Shown: positions 6,434 through 15,515 of the stretch, in pieces
How the letters are laid out: each line of letters begins with the position of its first letter
How positions within the stretch are numbered: position 1 is the stretch's first letter
From: Caulobacter segnis
GTDB taxonomy: Bacteria > Pseudomonadota > Alphaproteobacteria > Caulobacterales > Caulobacteraceae
Length of the DNA stretch: 36,999 nucleotides
Reading direction: 5' to 3'
Assembly: GCF_003243465.1 (NCBI RefSeq)
Contig: NZ_QFQZ01000047.1
Location: 1-36,999 of the forward strand
Program-made: the position numbers and the translations under genes
Notes under the pieces: generated by a model
Told to the model about the DNA's origin: nothing
Seen by the model: only the letters and a program-made list of their open reading frames with translations
Database searches by the model: none

Positions 6434-8287
6434 CTACCCCGTGTCCCCCGTCAGCTCCCGCCGCGCCTTCTCAAGCTCTTCCGCATACCGGCGCGTCACG
6501 TGGGCTTCGGTGATCAGGCCGATGACCTCGCCGCCTTCGTCGACCACCGCGAGCTCATCCGCGCCGGTCTCGTCGAAGGCGGTCATGATCGCCTTGATCG
6601 ACAGCTCCGGCGTCAGGGCGACGTCGGCGTTGGCGGCCAGCGAGGCGAGCGGCGCCTCGCTCTCGGGCGGCTGGGCGTAGACGGCGGCGGTGGCCACGAT
6701 CCCGGCGTAGCGGCCGGTCTCGCTGGTCAACACCGCGCGCTTGGTCGAGCCCAGCGGGAAGCGGCGGCGGAACTCGGCCAGGGCGGTGGCGGCCGGGATG
6801 GTCTTGACGTCGCGGCGCATCATCTTGCCGGCGGTCAGGTTGCGCATCCACGACACGTCATGGGCGCTGCGGATGGTCTCGCCGCGCAGGTGCAGGCGCC
6901 AGGTCGAGAACGAATAGCCGAAGGTCTCGCGCACCACGGCGCTGGCGATCAGCGAGGCGGCCAGGGTGGCGGCGGTGATCGTGAAGTCGCCGGTCGCCTC
7001 CAGCACCAGGAACGACATGGTGAAGGGCCCGCCGACGATCGCCACGCCCAAAGCGCCCATGCCGACCAGCGAGGCGGCGATCGGGTCCAGCCGCCCCTCC
7101 CCGCCGATCAGGTTGACGAGGTCCGAGAACGACTGGCCCATCAGCGCGCCCAGGAACAGGGCCGCGAAGAACAGGCCGCCCCGGAAGCCGAAGCTGAGCG
7201 AGATGATCGAGGCCACCGACTTCATCAGGATCAGCATCAGGACCATCTTCAGCGGCAGGTCGCCGTTGAGATCGAGGTGCAGCGCCCCGTGGCCGCCTGA
7301 CAGTGTCTGGGGCGTGACCATGGCCATGGCGGCCAGGGCCAGGCCGCCAATGGCGGGGCGCGCCCAGCGCGGCGGCGCGGCCTTGGCGACCCAGCGGTCG
7401 GCGACCGCCACCGCCCGCATCAGGGCCACCCCGAACAGCGCCGCGACCAGGCCCAGCAGGCCATAGAGCAGGTAGTCGGTCCACGAGCTGATCGCCACGA
7501 CCGAGGTCTTGATCAGATAGGGCGTCGAGCCCAGCGCCTTGGCGACCAGCACCCCGGCCAGGGCCGCGGCGGCGACGGGCGCGATGTTGGCCACGGTATA
7601 GGCGCCGATGACGATCTCGAACGCGTAGAAGGCCCCGGTCAGCGGCGCCCCGAACGCGGCGGCGATCGCCGATCCCGCGCCGGCCCCGACCAGGATCCGC
7701 AGGTCGCCGCGCCGCAGGCTGAGCTTGCGCCCCACCCACGAGGCGACCGCCCCACCGGCCTGGGCGTAGGCGGCCTCCAGCCCGACCGACGCGCCGCAGC
7801 CGTTCGAGATCAGGGTCTGGCCGCAGATGAAGGCGCTGTCGCGGATCGACAGCCGCCCGCCGTGCAGGGCGTTGGCCTCCACGGGGTCGACGGCGGGACT
7901 GGGCCGCAGGCGCACAACCAGAGCGGTGAACAGGCCTAGCAGCAAGCCCCCGAGGGGAATGGCCAGCAGTCGCCAGGGCGCGATCATGGCCTGGGCCGAG
8001 AGACGCTCGTCGGGGTCGAAGGCGAACAGCCAGACCTGCGTCCCGTGCGCCACCTTGCCCAGCAGCACCGCCAGGGCGCCGGCCGCCATGCCCACGACCG
8101 TCGCCACGGCGATCAGCCAGAGTTCGGACGAGCGGGTCCGCCGGCGCAGCCAGGCCAGCCAGGGCAGCGCCTGGCGGCGGGCGTCGCGGAACGCCGCGCG
8201 CTCGGTCAGGGCGGTGCGCAGCACCTGGCGCCATGGACGGGAGGCGGCGGCGGGATCGGGCTTGGTCGTCTCCGCCGGCTCGCTCAT
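6434..8287 (-). CDS. ClC-family chloride channel/antiporter with CBS pair
   Basis: A 617-residue member of the ClC family of chloride channels and Cl-/H+ antiporters. About 50 cytoplasmic residues precede a membrane domain of many helices (roughly 55-440), then a C-terminal soluble part with two CBS-like repeats (about 465-605; ITEAHVTRRYAEELEKARREL at the end), which commonly sense nucleotides. The gating glutamate is present in GCGASVGLEAAYAQ (Glu171), but the usual GREGP reads GLEAA, and the first pore motif (GSGIP) is replaced by a VDPVEANALHG-type stretch near 133-143. The third motif is recognisable in FRGGLFFAALFLGALMG. The start is six bases after the murD stop, so it is probably read from the dcw operon. 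Ion and direction of transport are not deducible. Confidence 0.9.
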   Translation of the reverse strand: MSEPAETTKPDPAAASRPWRQVLRTALTERAAFRDARRQALPWLAWLRRRTRSSELWLIAVATVVGMAAGALAVLLGKVAHGTQVWLFAFDPDERLSAQAMIAPWRLLAIPLGGLLLGLFTALVVRLRPSPAVDPVEANALHGGRLSIRDSAFICGQTLISNGCGASVGLEAAYAQAGGAVASWVGRKLSLRRGDLRILVGAGAGSAIAAAFGAPLTGAFYAFEIVIGAYTVANIAPVAAAALAGVLVAKALGSTPYLIKTSVVAISSWTDYLLYGLLGLVAALFGVALMRAVAVADRWVAKAAPPRWARPAIGGLALAAMAMVTPQTLSGGHGALHLDLNGDLPLKMVLMLILMKSVASIISLSFGFRGGLFFAALFLGALMGQSFSDLVNLIGGEGRLDPIAASLVGMGALGVAIVGGPFTMSFLVLEATGDFTITAATLAASLIASAVVRETFGYSFSTWRLHLRGETIRSAHDVSWMRNLTAGKMMRRDVKTIPAATALAEFRRRFPLGSTKRAVLTSETGRYAGIVATAAVYAQPPESEAPLASLAANADVALTPELSIKAIMTAFDETGADELAVVDEGGEVIGLITEAHVTRRYAEELEKARRELTGDTG

Positions 8288-8293
8288 CGGGAT

Positions 8294-9706
8294 CTAGGCC
8301 ACGGCGGCCTTGCCGCCGGCCACGAGGCCGTTGACGGCGGCGCGGAACGCCTCGCCCCGGGCCTCGAAGTCGGTGAACTGGTCGAACGAGGCGCAAGCCG
8401 GCGACAGCAGCACGATCGCTTCCTCGCCGCTGGCCTCGGCGTCGGCAAAGGCTTGCTGCACGGCGCGCTCCAGGGTGCCGCTCATGGCGACCTCGGCCTT
8501 GCCGGCCAGGGTCCAGGAGAACGGCTCGGCCGCCTCGCCGATCAGATAGGCCTTGGCGACGCGCGGGAAGAGGTCCTTCAGGTCGTCGATGCCGCCGGCC
8601 TTCGCGACGCCTCCGGCGATCCAGTAGAACTTCGGATAGCTGGACATCGCCTGGCGGGCGGCGTCGGCGTTGGTGGCCTTGCTGTCGTTGACGAAGCGGA
8701 CCTTGCCGATCTTGCCGACCGTCTCCATCCGGTGCGCCAGGCCCGGGAAGGTCATCAGGCCGTCGACCGCCTCCTGCACCGGGATGCCGATGGCGCGGGC
8801 GGCGGCGTAGGCGGCCGCTGCGTTCTGCCAGTTGTGGCGGCCCGGCAGGCTGCGGGCGCGCAAGAGATCGGCGACCTCGACCACGCGCTCGCCGGTGGCG
8901 TCATACAGCACGCCCTGCAGGGCGTAGACGCCGCGGCCCATCGCCTTGCCGGCGCTGATCGGCCAGATGGTCCGGCGGTTGGCGGCGGTGATCTCGGTGC
9001 AAATCTGCTGGCACCAGGGATCGTCGACCCCGATGATCGCCGTGTCGCCCTTGCCCTGGTTCAGGAAGATCCGGCGCTTGGCGGCGATATAGCCGTCCAT
9101 GCCGCCGTGGCGGTCCAGGTGGTCGGGCGATATGTTCAGCAGCACCACGGCGTCGGGGTGCAGGCTGGAGGTCAGGTCCAGCTGGTAGGACGACAGCTCC
9201 AGCACATAGACCGCGCCGCCGTGCATGTCCTCGAGGCCAAGAACCCCCTGGCCGATATTGCCGCCGACCCGCGTGTCGCGGCCGGCCGAGGCGCACAGGT
9301 GACCGATCAGGGCGGTGGTGGTCGACTTGCCGTTGGTGCCTGTGATGGCGATGATCTTCGGACGCTTGTGGGCCGGCGCGGCGGCGACCGTGCGGGCGAA
9401 GAGCTCGATGTCGCCTAGGACCTCGACACCCGCGGCCTTGGCCTTCTGGACGGTCCAGTGCGGCTTGGGATGGGTCAGCGGCACGCCCGGCGACAGCATC
9501 AGGGCGGCGAACTGGCGCCAGTCGGCGGCTTCGAGATCGACCAGCGGGAAGCCCTCGGCGGCCGCCGCCTCGCGGCTGGCGACCTTCTCGTCCCACAGGG
9601 CGACCTTGGCCCCGCCCGCGATCAGGGCGCGCGCCGCCGTCAGGCCGGTGCGGCCCAGGCCGAACACCGCGACGGTCTTACCCTCGAAACCACGGACCGG
9701 GATCAT
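8294..9706 (-). CDS. murD: MurD, UDP-MurNAc-Ala D-glutamate ligase
   Basis: Cytoplasmic ATP-dependent ligase that adds D-glutamate to UDP-MurNAc-L-Ala, the second peptide-forming step of the peptidoglycan precursor. 470 residues is normal to slightly long. The Rossmann-like N-terminus carries VAVFGLGRTGLTAARAL, the ATP loop is ITGTNGKSTT (121-130), the central-domain landmark NISPDHLDRHGGMDGYIAAK follows, and the C-terminal domain has FVNDSKATNADAA near residue 335. The ATG at 9706 lies 14 bases after the mraY stop and the chloride channel gene begins six bases downstream. In a standard dcw cluster ftsW would come next; here it is 5.7 kb away. Confidence 0.97.
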   Translation of the reverse strand: MIPVRGFEGKTVAVFGLGRTGLTAARALIAGGAKVALWDEKVASREAAAAEGFPLVDLEAADWRQFAALMLSPGVPLTHPKPHWTVQKAKAAGVEVLGDIELFARTVAAAPAHKRPKIIAITGTNGKSTTTALIGHLCASAGRDTRVGGNIGQGVLGLEDMHGGAVYVLELSSYQLDLTSSLHPDAVVLLNISPDHLDRHGGMDGYIAAKRRIFLNQGKGDTAIIGVDDPWCQQICTEITAANRRTIWPISAGKAMGRGVYALQGVLYDATGERVVEVADLLRARSLPGRHNWQNAAAAYAAARAIGIPVQEAVDGLMTFPGLAHRMETVGKIGKVRFVNDSKATNADAARQAMSSYPKFYWIAGGVAKAGGIDDLKDLFPRVAKAYLIGEAAEPFSWTLAGKAEVAMSGTLERAVQQAFADAEASGEEAIVLLSPACASFDQFTDFEARGEAFRAAVNGLVAGGKAAVA

Positions 9707-9720
9707 CGGCGCGCCTCTCC

Positions 9721-10833
9721 CTACCGTAGCTTCAGGGTGGCGAGGCCGACGAAGGACAGGATCATCGACACGATCCAGAACCGGATCACGACGGTGGATT
9801 CAGCCCAGCCCAGCTTCTCGAAATGGTGGTGGATCGGCGCCATCAGGAAGACCCGCTTGCCGGTCTTCTTGAAGTAGGCGACCTGGATCATGACGCTCAG
9901 CGCCTCGGCCACGAACAGGCCGCCGACGATGCCGAGGACCAGCTCGTGCTTGGCGCAGACGGCGATCGCGCCCAGCGCGCCGCCCAGGGCCAGGGAACCG
10001 GTGTCGCCCATGAAGATCTTGGCGGGGGGCGCGTTATACCAGAGGAAGCCCATGCCCCCGCCGATGATGGCGCCGCACAGCACCGCCAGCTCGCCGACGC
10101 CCGGCGCGAAGTGCAGGTTCAGATAGTCGGCGAACTTGTAGTTGCCCACCAGGTAGGCGATCAGGCCGAAGGTCGAGGCGGCGAACATCACCGGCACGAT
10201 GGCCAGGCCGTCGAGGCCGTCGGTCAGGTTCACGGCGTTGGAGAAGCCCGCGATCGTCACCGCCGCGAAGGCCACGTAGAACCAGCCCAGATTGATGACC
10301 AGCGCCTTGAAGATCGGGAAGACCACGCTGGTCTCCATGCCCGGCGTCATCGGCGACTTCGGCGCGAACAGGATCAGAATGACCGTGGCGGCGATGGCCA
10401 CGATGAACTGGGCGATCAGCTTCTGGCCGCTGGAGAGACCGGCCGTGGTCTGCTTGGTGACCTTGGCGTAGTCGTCCATGAAGCCCAGCACGCCGTAGCT
10501 GCCGGTGACCAGCAGCACGACCCAGACGTGGACGTTGCGCAGGTCGGCCCACAGCAGCGCCCCGGCGAACAGGCCGGCCAGGATCATGAAGCCGCCCATC
10601 GTGGGCGTGCCGGCCTTTTCGGTGACGTGGCGGGCGATGCCGTCGGTGCGGATCGGCTGGCCCTTGCCCTGCTTGGTCTTCATCCAGCGGATGAAGCGCG
10701 AGCCCATGGCCACGGCGACGATATAGGCGGTCAGCATGGCCATGCCCGACCGGAAGGTCAGGTACTTCAAGAGGTTCAGCATCGGCACGTGCTCTTGCGA
10801 GCGCGCCAGCCATTCATACAGGAAGTAAAGCAT
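9721..10833 (-). CDS. mraY: MraY, phospho-MurNAc-pentapeptide translocase
   Basis: Polytopic inner-membrane enzyme that transfers phospho-MurNAc-pentapeptide to undecaprenyl phosphate, giving lipid I. The 370 residues are the standard size. Family signatures are all visible: the GTPTMGG-like loop (KAGTPTMGGFMIL), the Asp pair GFMDDYAKVTKQ, NLTDGLDGLA, the FMGDTGSLALGG motif and the C-terminal histidine cluster APIHHHFEKLGW. The ATG shares one base with the murF stop codon, so translation is coupled. murD follows after 14 bases. Confidence 0.97.
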   Translation of the reverse strand: MLYFLYEWLARSQEHVPMLNLLKYLTFRSGMAMLTAYIVAVAMGSRFIRWMKTKQGKGQPIRTDGIARHVTEKAGTPTMGGFMILAGLFAGALLWADLRNVHVWVVLLVTGSYGVLGFMDDYAKVTKQTTAGLSSGQKLIAQFIVAIAATVILILFAPKSPMTPGMETSVVFPIFKALVINLGWFYVAFAAVTIAGFSNAVNLTDGLDGLAIVPVMFAASTFGLIAYLVGNYKFADYLNLHFAPGVGELAVLCGAIIGGGMGFLWYNAPPAKIFMGDTGSLALGGALGAIAVCAKHELVLGIVGGLFVAEALSVMIQVAYFKKTGKRVFLMAPIHHHFEKLGWAESTVVIRFWIVSMILSFVGLATLKLR

Positions 10834-12293
10834 CAGACCCGTTCTCCGAGATCGAGCGCGGCCAGAGCCTGGGCCAGAAGCCCAGCTCGGGAGCCGTTCG
10901 ACCCCTTCACCATCACCACGTCGCCAGGATTGATCGCCCCCGCCAGCTCCGCCGTTAACTTTTCAGTAACCTCCGCGTAGCCGCCCCGCCGAGTCGGCGG
11001 AAGCTGCTCCCACAGCGATTTCATGTGGACGCCCGCGAGAAAAACCATGTCAACGTTTGCAGCCGCCAGGGGCTCCGCAAGCTCCGCGTGAAACTGAGCC
11101 GAACCTTCGCCCAATTCGAGCATGTCGGTCAGGGCCACGATCCGGCGCCCGGCGACCTTGCGCGCGCCCAGCGTCTTCAGCGCCGCCTGCATCGAGACCG
11201 GATTGGCGTTGTAGCTCTCGTCGACCAGGGTGAAGGCGCCGCCGTCGATGCGGACGGTCTTCTCGGCGCCGCGCCCTTCGATCGGCGCGAAGGCGGCCAG
11301 CGCCGCCAGCGCGGTTTCGCGCGGCACGTCCAGCGCTTCCAGCATCAAGAGGACGCACAGGCTGTTGGGGCCCCAGTGGACGCCGGTCTGGAGCAGGGAA
11401 AACGCGATGGGTTCACCCTTGATCACGGCCTTAACCACCGACTTCCCCGGCGAATGCCGGGGGCCAGATCCATTCTGAGCGCTCGCCGCCTTGTCATCTG
11501 GACCCCGGCCTTCGCCGGGGAGGTCGGATGAAAATGAGATCAGCTGAGCCGTGCAATCCGACGAAGACCCAAAACTCCAGACCGTCGCGCCGACCTTCTC
11601 GGCCTCGCCCTTCAGGAAGTCGAACCATTGGTTGTCGGCGTTCAGCACCGCGATCCCGCCCGGACGCAGCCCCGCGAAGATCTCGGCCTTGGCGCGCGCG
11701 ACGCCCGCCTCCCCGTCCGGGAAGTTCTCGATATGCACCGGGCCGACGGTGGTGATCGCCACGGCGTGTGGCTGGACGAAGCCCGACAGCGGGAAGATCT
11801 CGTCGGCGTGATTCATGCCCACCTCGAACACCGCCCGCTCGGTGTCGCGCGGCATCCGCGCCAGGGTCAGCGGCACGCCGATGTGGTTGTTGTAGCTCTT
11901 GACCGAGGCGTGGGCCTTGCCGGCCAGGCGCAGGCCGGCCTCGATCGCGCGGGTGACGCTGGTCTTGCCGACCGAGCCGGTCACCGCGCCGCGCTTGCAC
12001 TGGGGCGCGCGCTCACGGGCGGCGACGCCCAGGGCCTCCAGCGCCTTGAAGGTGTCGGCGACCATCACCGCCGGGGCGTCGACCGGCTTGGCGGCCAGGA
12101 CGCCCGCCGCGCCATTGGCGACCGCTTGAGCGACGAAGTCATGGCCGTCGCGCGCGCCCACCAGCGGCACGAACAGGTCGCCCGGCTCCACCGAGCGGGT
12201 ATCGATCGAGACGCCGGTCGCGGCGAAGTCGCCGGCGACCTGGCCGCCGACCGCCTTGGCGATCTCGTCAGCGGTCCAGAGCGCGTCAGACAT
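10833..12293 (-). CDS. murF: MurF, D-Ala-D-Ala adding ligase, with in-frame repeat
   Basis: Cytoplasmic ATP-dependent ligase that adds D-Ala-D-Ala to the UDP-MurNAc tripeptide. I start it at the ATG at 12293 (MSDALWTADEIAKAVGG), which overlaps the murE stop by eight bases; an upstream in-frame GTG/ATG region at 12332 would lie deep in murE. 486 residues, longer than the roughly 450 of typical MurF. The ATP loop is GAVTGSVGKTSVTRA (102-116); other landmarks are KSYNNHIGVP (132-141), FEVGMNHADEI (156-166) and DESYNANPVSM. Residues 257-285 (SDLPGEGRGPDDKA to RHSPGKS) are encoded by a palindromic repeat element inserted in frame and look unlike the rest of the protein: Gly, Pro, Ser and charged residues, probably a surface loop. 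The mraY start shares a base with the stop. Confidence 0.95.
   Translation of the reverse strand: MSDALWTADEIAKAVGGQVAGDFAATGVSIDTRSVEPGDLFVPLVGARDGHDFVAQAVANGAAGVLAAKPVDAPAVMVADTFKALEALGVAARERAPQCKRGAVTGSVGKTSVTRAIEAGLRLAGKAHASVKSYNNHIGVPLTLARMPRDTERAVFEVGMNHADEIFPLSGFVQPHAVAITTVGPVHIENFPDGEAGVARAKAEIFAGLRPGGIAVLNADNQWFDFLKGEAEKVGATVWSFGSSSDCTAQLISFSSDLPGEGRGPDDKAASAQNGSGPRHSPGKSVVKAVIKGEPIAFSLLQTGVHWGPNSLCVLLMLEALDVPRETALAALAAFAPIEGRGAEKTVRIDGGAFTLVDESYNANPVSMQAALKTLGARKVAGRRIVALTDMLELGEGSAQFHAELAEPLAAANVDMVFLAGVHMKSLWEQLPPTRRGGYAEVTEKLTAELAGAINPGDVVMVKGSNGSRAGLLAQALAALDLGERV
11439..11526. repeat. Long palindromic repeat element inside murF
   Basis: Two 31-base arms (11439-11469 and 11496-11526) are reverse complements with only three mismatches, separated by 26 bases. 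Each arm itself folds into a small hairpin: CCCCGGC-GAAT-GCCGGGG (11445-11462) and CCCCGGC-CTTC-GCCGGGG (11503-11520). This double-hairpin design, with an ATCTGGACCCCGG core, resembles intergenic palindromic repeats of Caulobacterales and Sphingomonadales, but here it is read in frame as about 29 residues of MurF. Similar in-gene repeats are known as Rickettsia palindromic elements. Confidence 0.85.
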
Positions 12294-13746
12294 GCTCGCC
12301 CTCCAGGGCCGCGAGGGTCTCGGCGACGTCATCGAACGGGTGCACGACGCCGGCGACGATCTGGCCCTGCTCGTGACCCTTGCCCGCCACGACCAGCACG
12401 TCGCCCTCGCCCATCAGCGCGACGGCGGCGCGGATGGCGGCGCGGCGGTCGCCGATCTCGCGCGCGCCGGGGGCGGCTTCGAGGATGGCGGCGCGGATCG
12501 AGGCGGGATCTTCGGAGCGCGGATTGTCGTCGGTGACGATGGCGATGTCGGCCAGCTTGGCGCCGATCGCGCCCATCAAGGGCCTCTTGCCCCGGTCGCG
12601 GTCGCCGCCCGCGCCGAAGACGGCGATCAGCTTGCCGCGCGTGTGCGGGCGCAGGGCCTCCAGCACCGTCTGCAGGCCGTCCGGCGTATGGGCGTAGTCG
12701 ACATAGGCCTCGCCCCCGTTCAGCCCACGGCCAACACGTTGAAGACGTCCGGCCGCGCCTTCCAGGCGCTCCAGCGCCTGCAGCACCTTGGCGACGTCCT
12801 CGCCGGCGGCGACGCACAGGCCCGCCGCGACCAGCACGTTCGAGGCCTGGAAGGCGCCGGCCAGCGGCAGGCGGATCTCGTAGGTCTTGCCGGCCGCCTC
12901 GACCACCAGGTCCTGGCCTGCCGGGGTCGGCGTGCGCGAAATCAGGCGCAGGCCCTGGCCGTCCTCGCCGACCGAGAACACGCTCTGGCCCGAGGTCACG
13001 GCGGTCGACGCGAAGGTCGGGAAAGCCTCGCTGTCGGCGTTCAGCACCGCCGTGGCGCCGGCGGGCGTCAGGGTGTCGAACAGGCGCAGCTTGGCGGCGC
13101 GATAGGCCTCCATCGAGCCGTGATAGTCGAGGTGGTCCTGGGTGAAGTTGGTGAAGCCGGCGGCGCGCAGCTTCACGCCATCCACGCGGCGCTGGTCGAC
13201 GCCGTGCGAGCTGGCCTCGAGGGCCAGGTGGGTGACGCCCATGTCGGCCAGGCGCGCGATCATCTCGGCGACGTCGCCGGCGTCGGGCGTGGTCAGGCCG
13301 GGCGGGGTAAGCTGCTGGTCGGGCTGGCCCGCCTCGCTGACCACCACGCCAAGCGTGCCCATGCTGGCGGCCTTGTGGCCCAGTTGGGCGAAGATCTGGC
13401 GGCAGAAGCCGGCGACCGAGGTCTTGCCGTTGGTGCCGGTGACGGCGACGCACATGGCCGGCTGCTTGCCCCAGAAGGCGGCGGCGGCGAGAGCATAGGC
13501 GCGGCGGGCGTCCTCGGAGCGGACCACCGGAACGCCAATACCTTCGAGACCACCCTCCGGGGCCAGGATGGCGGCGGCGCCCTTGGCCACCGCGCCCTGC
13601 GCGAAGTCGCGACCGTCGACCTTGGTCCCCGGCAGGGCGGCGAACAGCCAGCCGGCCGTGACCTTGCGGCTGTCGGCGGTGACGCCGGCGATCACCGGAT
13701 CATTGGCGAAGGGACGGTTGAACAGGTCGGACAAACGCTTGGTCAT
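12286..13746 (-). CDS. murE: MurE, meso-diaminopimelate adding ligase
   Basis: Cytoplasmic ATP-dependent ligase adding the third residue to UDP-MurNAc-Ala-Glu. 486 residues, standard size. The N-terminal substrate loop GVTADSRKVTAGWLFAALPG is followed by the ATP loop AVTGTNGKTSVAGF (101-114), then LTPPGLTTPD, LEASSHGVDQRRVDGV and FTQDHLDYHGSMEAY with the carbamylated-lysine region. The DNPRSEDP motif near residue 406 is the signature for meso-diaminopimelate rather than lysine, as expected for a Gram-negative. The ATG overlaps the ftsI stop by four bases, and the stop overlaps the start of murF by eight. Confidence 0.97.
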   Translation of the reverse strand: MTKRLSDLFNRPFANDPVIAGVTADSRKVTAGWLFAALPGTKVDGRDFAQGAVAKGAAAILAPEGGLEGIGVPVVRSEDARRAYALAAAAFWGKQPAMCVAVTGTNGKTSVAGFCRQIFAQLGHKAASMGTLGVVVSEAGQPDQQLTPPGLTTPDAGDVAEMIARLADMGVTHLALEASSHGVDQRRVDGVKLRAAGFTNFTQDHLDYHGSMEAYRAAKLRLFDTLTPAGATAVLNADSEAFPTFASTAVTSGQSVFSVGEDGQGLRLISRTPTPAGQDLVVEAAGKTYEIRLPLAGAFQASNVLVAAGLCVAAGEDVAKVLQALERLEGAAGRLQRVGRGLNGGEAYVDYAHTPDGLQTVLEALRPHTRGKLIAVFGAGGDRDRGKRPLMGAIGAKLADIAIVTDDNPRSEDPASIRAAILEAAPGAREIGDRRAAIRAAVALMGEGDVLVVAGKGHEQGQIVAGVVHPFDDVAETLAALEGEHV

Positions 13747-15515
13747 AGGCCCGCCTCCGGAGCGGCGTTCTGGGTGGGTGCGGCGATCGTCACCAGATCC
13801 TGCTTTCTCTTCACGCCGAGGAACGGCGCGATGCGTTCGATGACCTTGCCGGCCGCCGGCGCCCCAACCCAGCCGCCGGTCGAGAAGCCGTACGAAGCGG
13901 CCGTGCCATGCGGCTCGTCCATCAGGATCAGGACGAAGTAGCGGTCAGCCTCCAGCGGGCCCTCGGTCGGGAACACCGCCGCGAAAGACGAGACCTGGCG
14001 CTGGTGATTGTAGCCGCGGATCGACGGATCATACTTCTCGCCGGTGCCGGTCTTGCCGCCGACCGACAGACCCGGCACGTCGGCCTTGCCGCCGCTGCCG
14101 CCCTCGCCGGGAACGACGTTGGCGCGCATGATCTTCAGCATCTCGGCCGAGGTCGCCTCCGACAGCACCCGCGTTCCTTCCGGACGCACGCCGTCGGGCA
14201 TCTTCTTGATCGTCAGCGGCAGCATCTTGCCGCCGTTCAGCAAGGCGCCCATGGCTTGAGCGAGCGCGAGCGGGCTGACGTTCATGCCGTGGCCGAACGA
14301 GGTGGAGGCCACCGCGTCCATGTCCCACTTGCGCGGCGTCAGCGGACGCGCCGACTCCATCAGCTCGACCTTTGCCGGCTTGGTCAGGCCCAGCGCCGTG
14401 AAGTAGCGCGACAGCCGCTCGCCGCCGATCTTCTCGGCCAGCATGGCCGTGCCGATGTTCGACGAGTGCTTGAACACCTCGACCAGGGTCAGGATGGCCT
14501 TGGCCGCGTGGTAGTCGTGGATCGTCCGGTAGCCCAGCTTGAACGGCTCGCGCGCGTCGAAGGTCGAGGCGGGGGTGGCGACGCCGGTGTCGAGGCCGAT
14601 CGCGACGGTGAACGCCTTGAAGGTCGAGCCCATCTCGTAGACCGAGGCGGCCGCGCGGTTCAGGCGCTGGTCGTCGCTGGCCTCGCCGGCCTTGTTGGCG
14701 TCGTAGTCAGGCAGGCTGGCCAGACCCAGGATCTCGCCGGTGTGGACGTTGGTCACAAGGCCCACGGCGCCTTTGGGCGTGAATTCGGCGGCCGCCTTGC
14801 GCAGCTCGTCCTCCAGGGCGGCCTGCACCCGCACGTCAATCGACAGCTGGACCGGACCACCGCCGTCGCCGCCCACCGCCTTGCGGATCGGATCGTCAAG
14901 GGCGCGCTCCGCGCCAGCCAGGCCCTTGCCGCCGCTGTCGACGAAGCCGACCAGGTGCGCGGCCGTCGGGCCCAGCGGATACATCCGCCGCTCCTGCTCC
15001 TCGAACGAGATGCCCGGCAGGCCGAGATTGAAGATGGCGTCCTTCTCGTCCGGCGTCAGGCCGCCGACGACGAAGGTGCGGTGATCGCCGAACACGATCT
15101 TGTCCAGGCGCTTGGCCGGCACCTGCGGCAGGGCGCGGCCCAGCGCGCGGCGCGTCTCCTTGGTGTCCCAGACTTCGCGCGGGTCGACATAGAGGGCGTA
15201 GTGGGCCAGATCGACGGCCAGCAGCTTGCCGTTGCGGTCGACCACGTCGCCCCGCGCGCCGTCGGCGCCCTGGGCGTAGCCGTTGCCGCGCCCGGCGTTC
15301 GAGAACAGCGCCGACCAGCCCGCCCCCAACGCCACGCCGACGAAGCACAGGCCGAAGAACACCATCACCAGGAAGATGCGGATGCGGGTGTCGTCCTGCG
15401 GCTTGGCCGCGGCGCGCGAACGCTCGAAGGCGTGCTCCAGCCGCCAGACGCGCTCGACCAGCCAGCGCCAGGCCGGAGAATGGAAGCCGCCGGGACCCAG
15501 GTTCGAGAGGCTCAT
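13743..15515 (-). CDS. ftsI: FtsI/PBP3, septal transpeptidase
   Basis: Class B penicillin-binding protein that cross-links septal peptidoglycan in the periplasm, working with FtsW. 590 residues. A cytoplasmic tail of about 45 residues precedes one membrane anchor (IFLVMVFFGLCFVGVALGAG, about 47-66). The pedestal domain follows, with the RGDVVDRNG motif at 88-96. The transpeptidase domain shows SxxK as GSTFK with active-site Ser297, SxN as KHSSN (349-353) and KTGT at 488-491. The start overlaps ftsL by four bases and the stop overlaps murE by four. The end (DLVTIAAPTQNAAPEAGL) is a short disordered tail. Confidence 0.96.
   Translation of the reverse strand: MSLSNLGPGGFHSPAWRWLVERVWRLEHAFERSRAAAKPQDDTRIRIFLVMVFFGLCFVGVALGAGWSALFSNAGRGNGYAQGADGARGDVVDRNGKLLAVDLAHYALYVDPREVWDTKETRRALGRALPQVPAKRLDKIVFGDHRTFVVGGLTPDEKDAIFNLGLPGISFEEQERRMYPLGPTAAHLVGFVDSGGKGLAGAERALDDPIRKAVGGDGGGPVQLSIDVRVQAALEDELRKAAAEFTPKGAVGLVTNVHTGEILGLASLPDYDANKAGEASDDQRLNRAAASVYEMGSTFKAFTVAIGLDTGVATPASTFDAREPFKLGYRTIHDYHAAKAILTLVEVFKHSSNIGTAMLAEKIGGERLSRYFTALGLTKPAKVELMESARPLTPRKWDMDAVASTSFGHGMNVSPLALAQAMGALLNGGKMLPLTIKKMPDGVRPEGTRVLSEATSAEMLKIMRANVVPGEGGSGGKADVPGLSVGGKTGTGEKYDPSIRGYNHQRQVSSFAAVFPTEGPLEADRYFVLILMDEPHGTAASYGFSTGGWVGAPAAGKVIERIAPFLGVKRKQDLVTIAAPTQNAAPEAGL

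Noticed and set aside
12294..12332. Longer murF N-terminus (MTSPRPSRPWRAS)
   Set aside because: It lies inside murE and is not MurF-like; the ATG at 12293 fits the family start.
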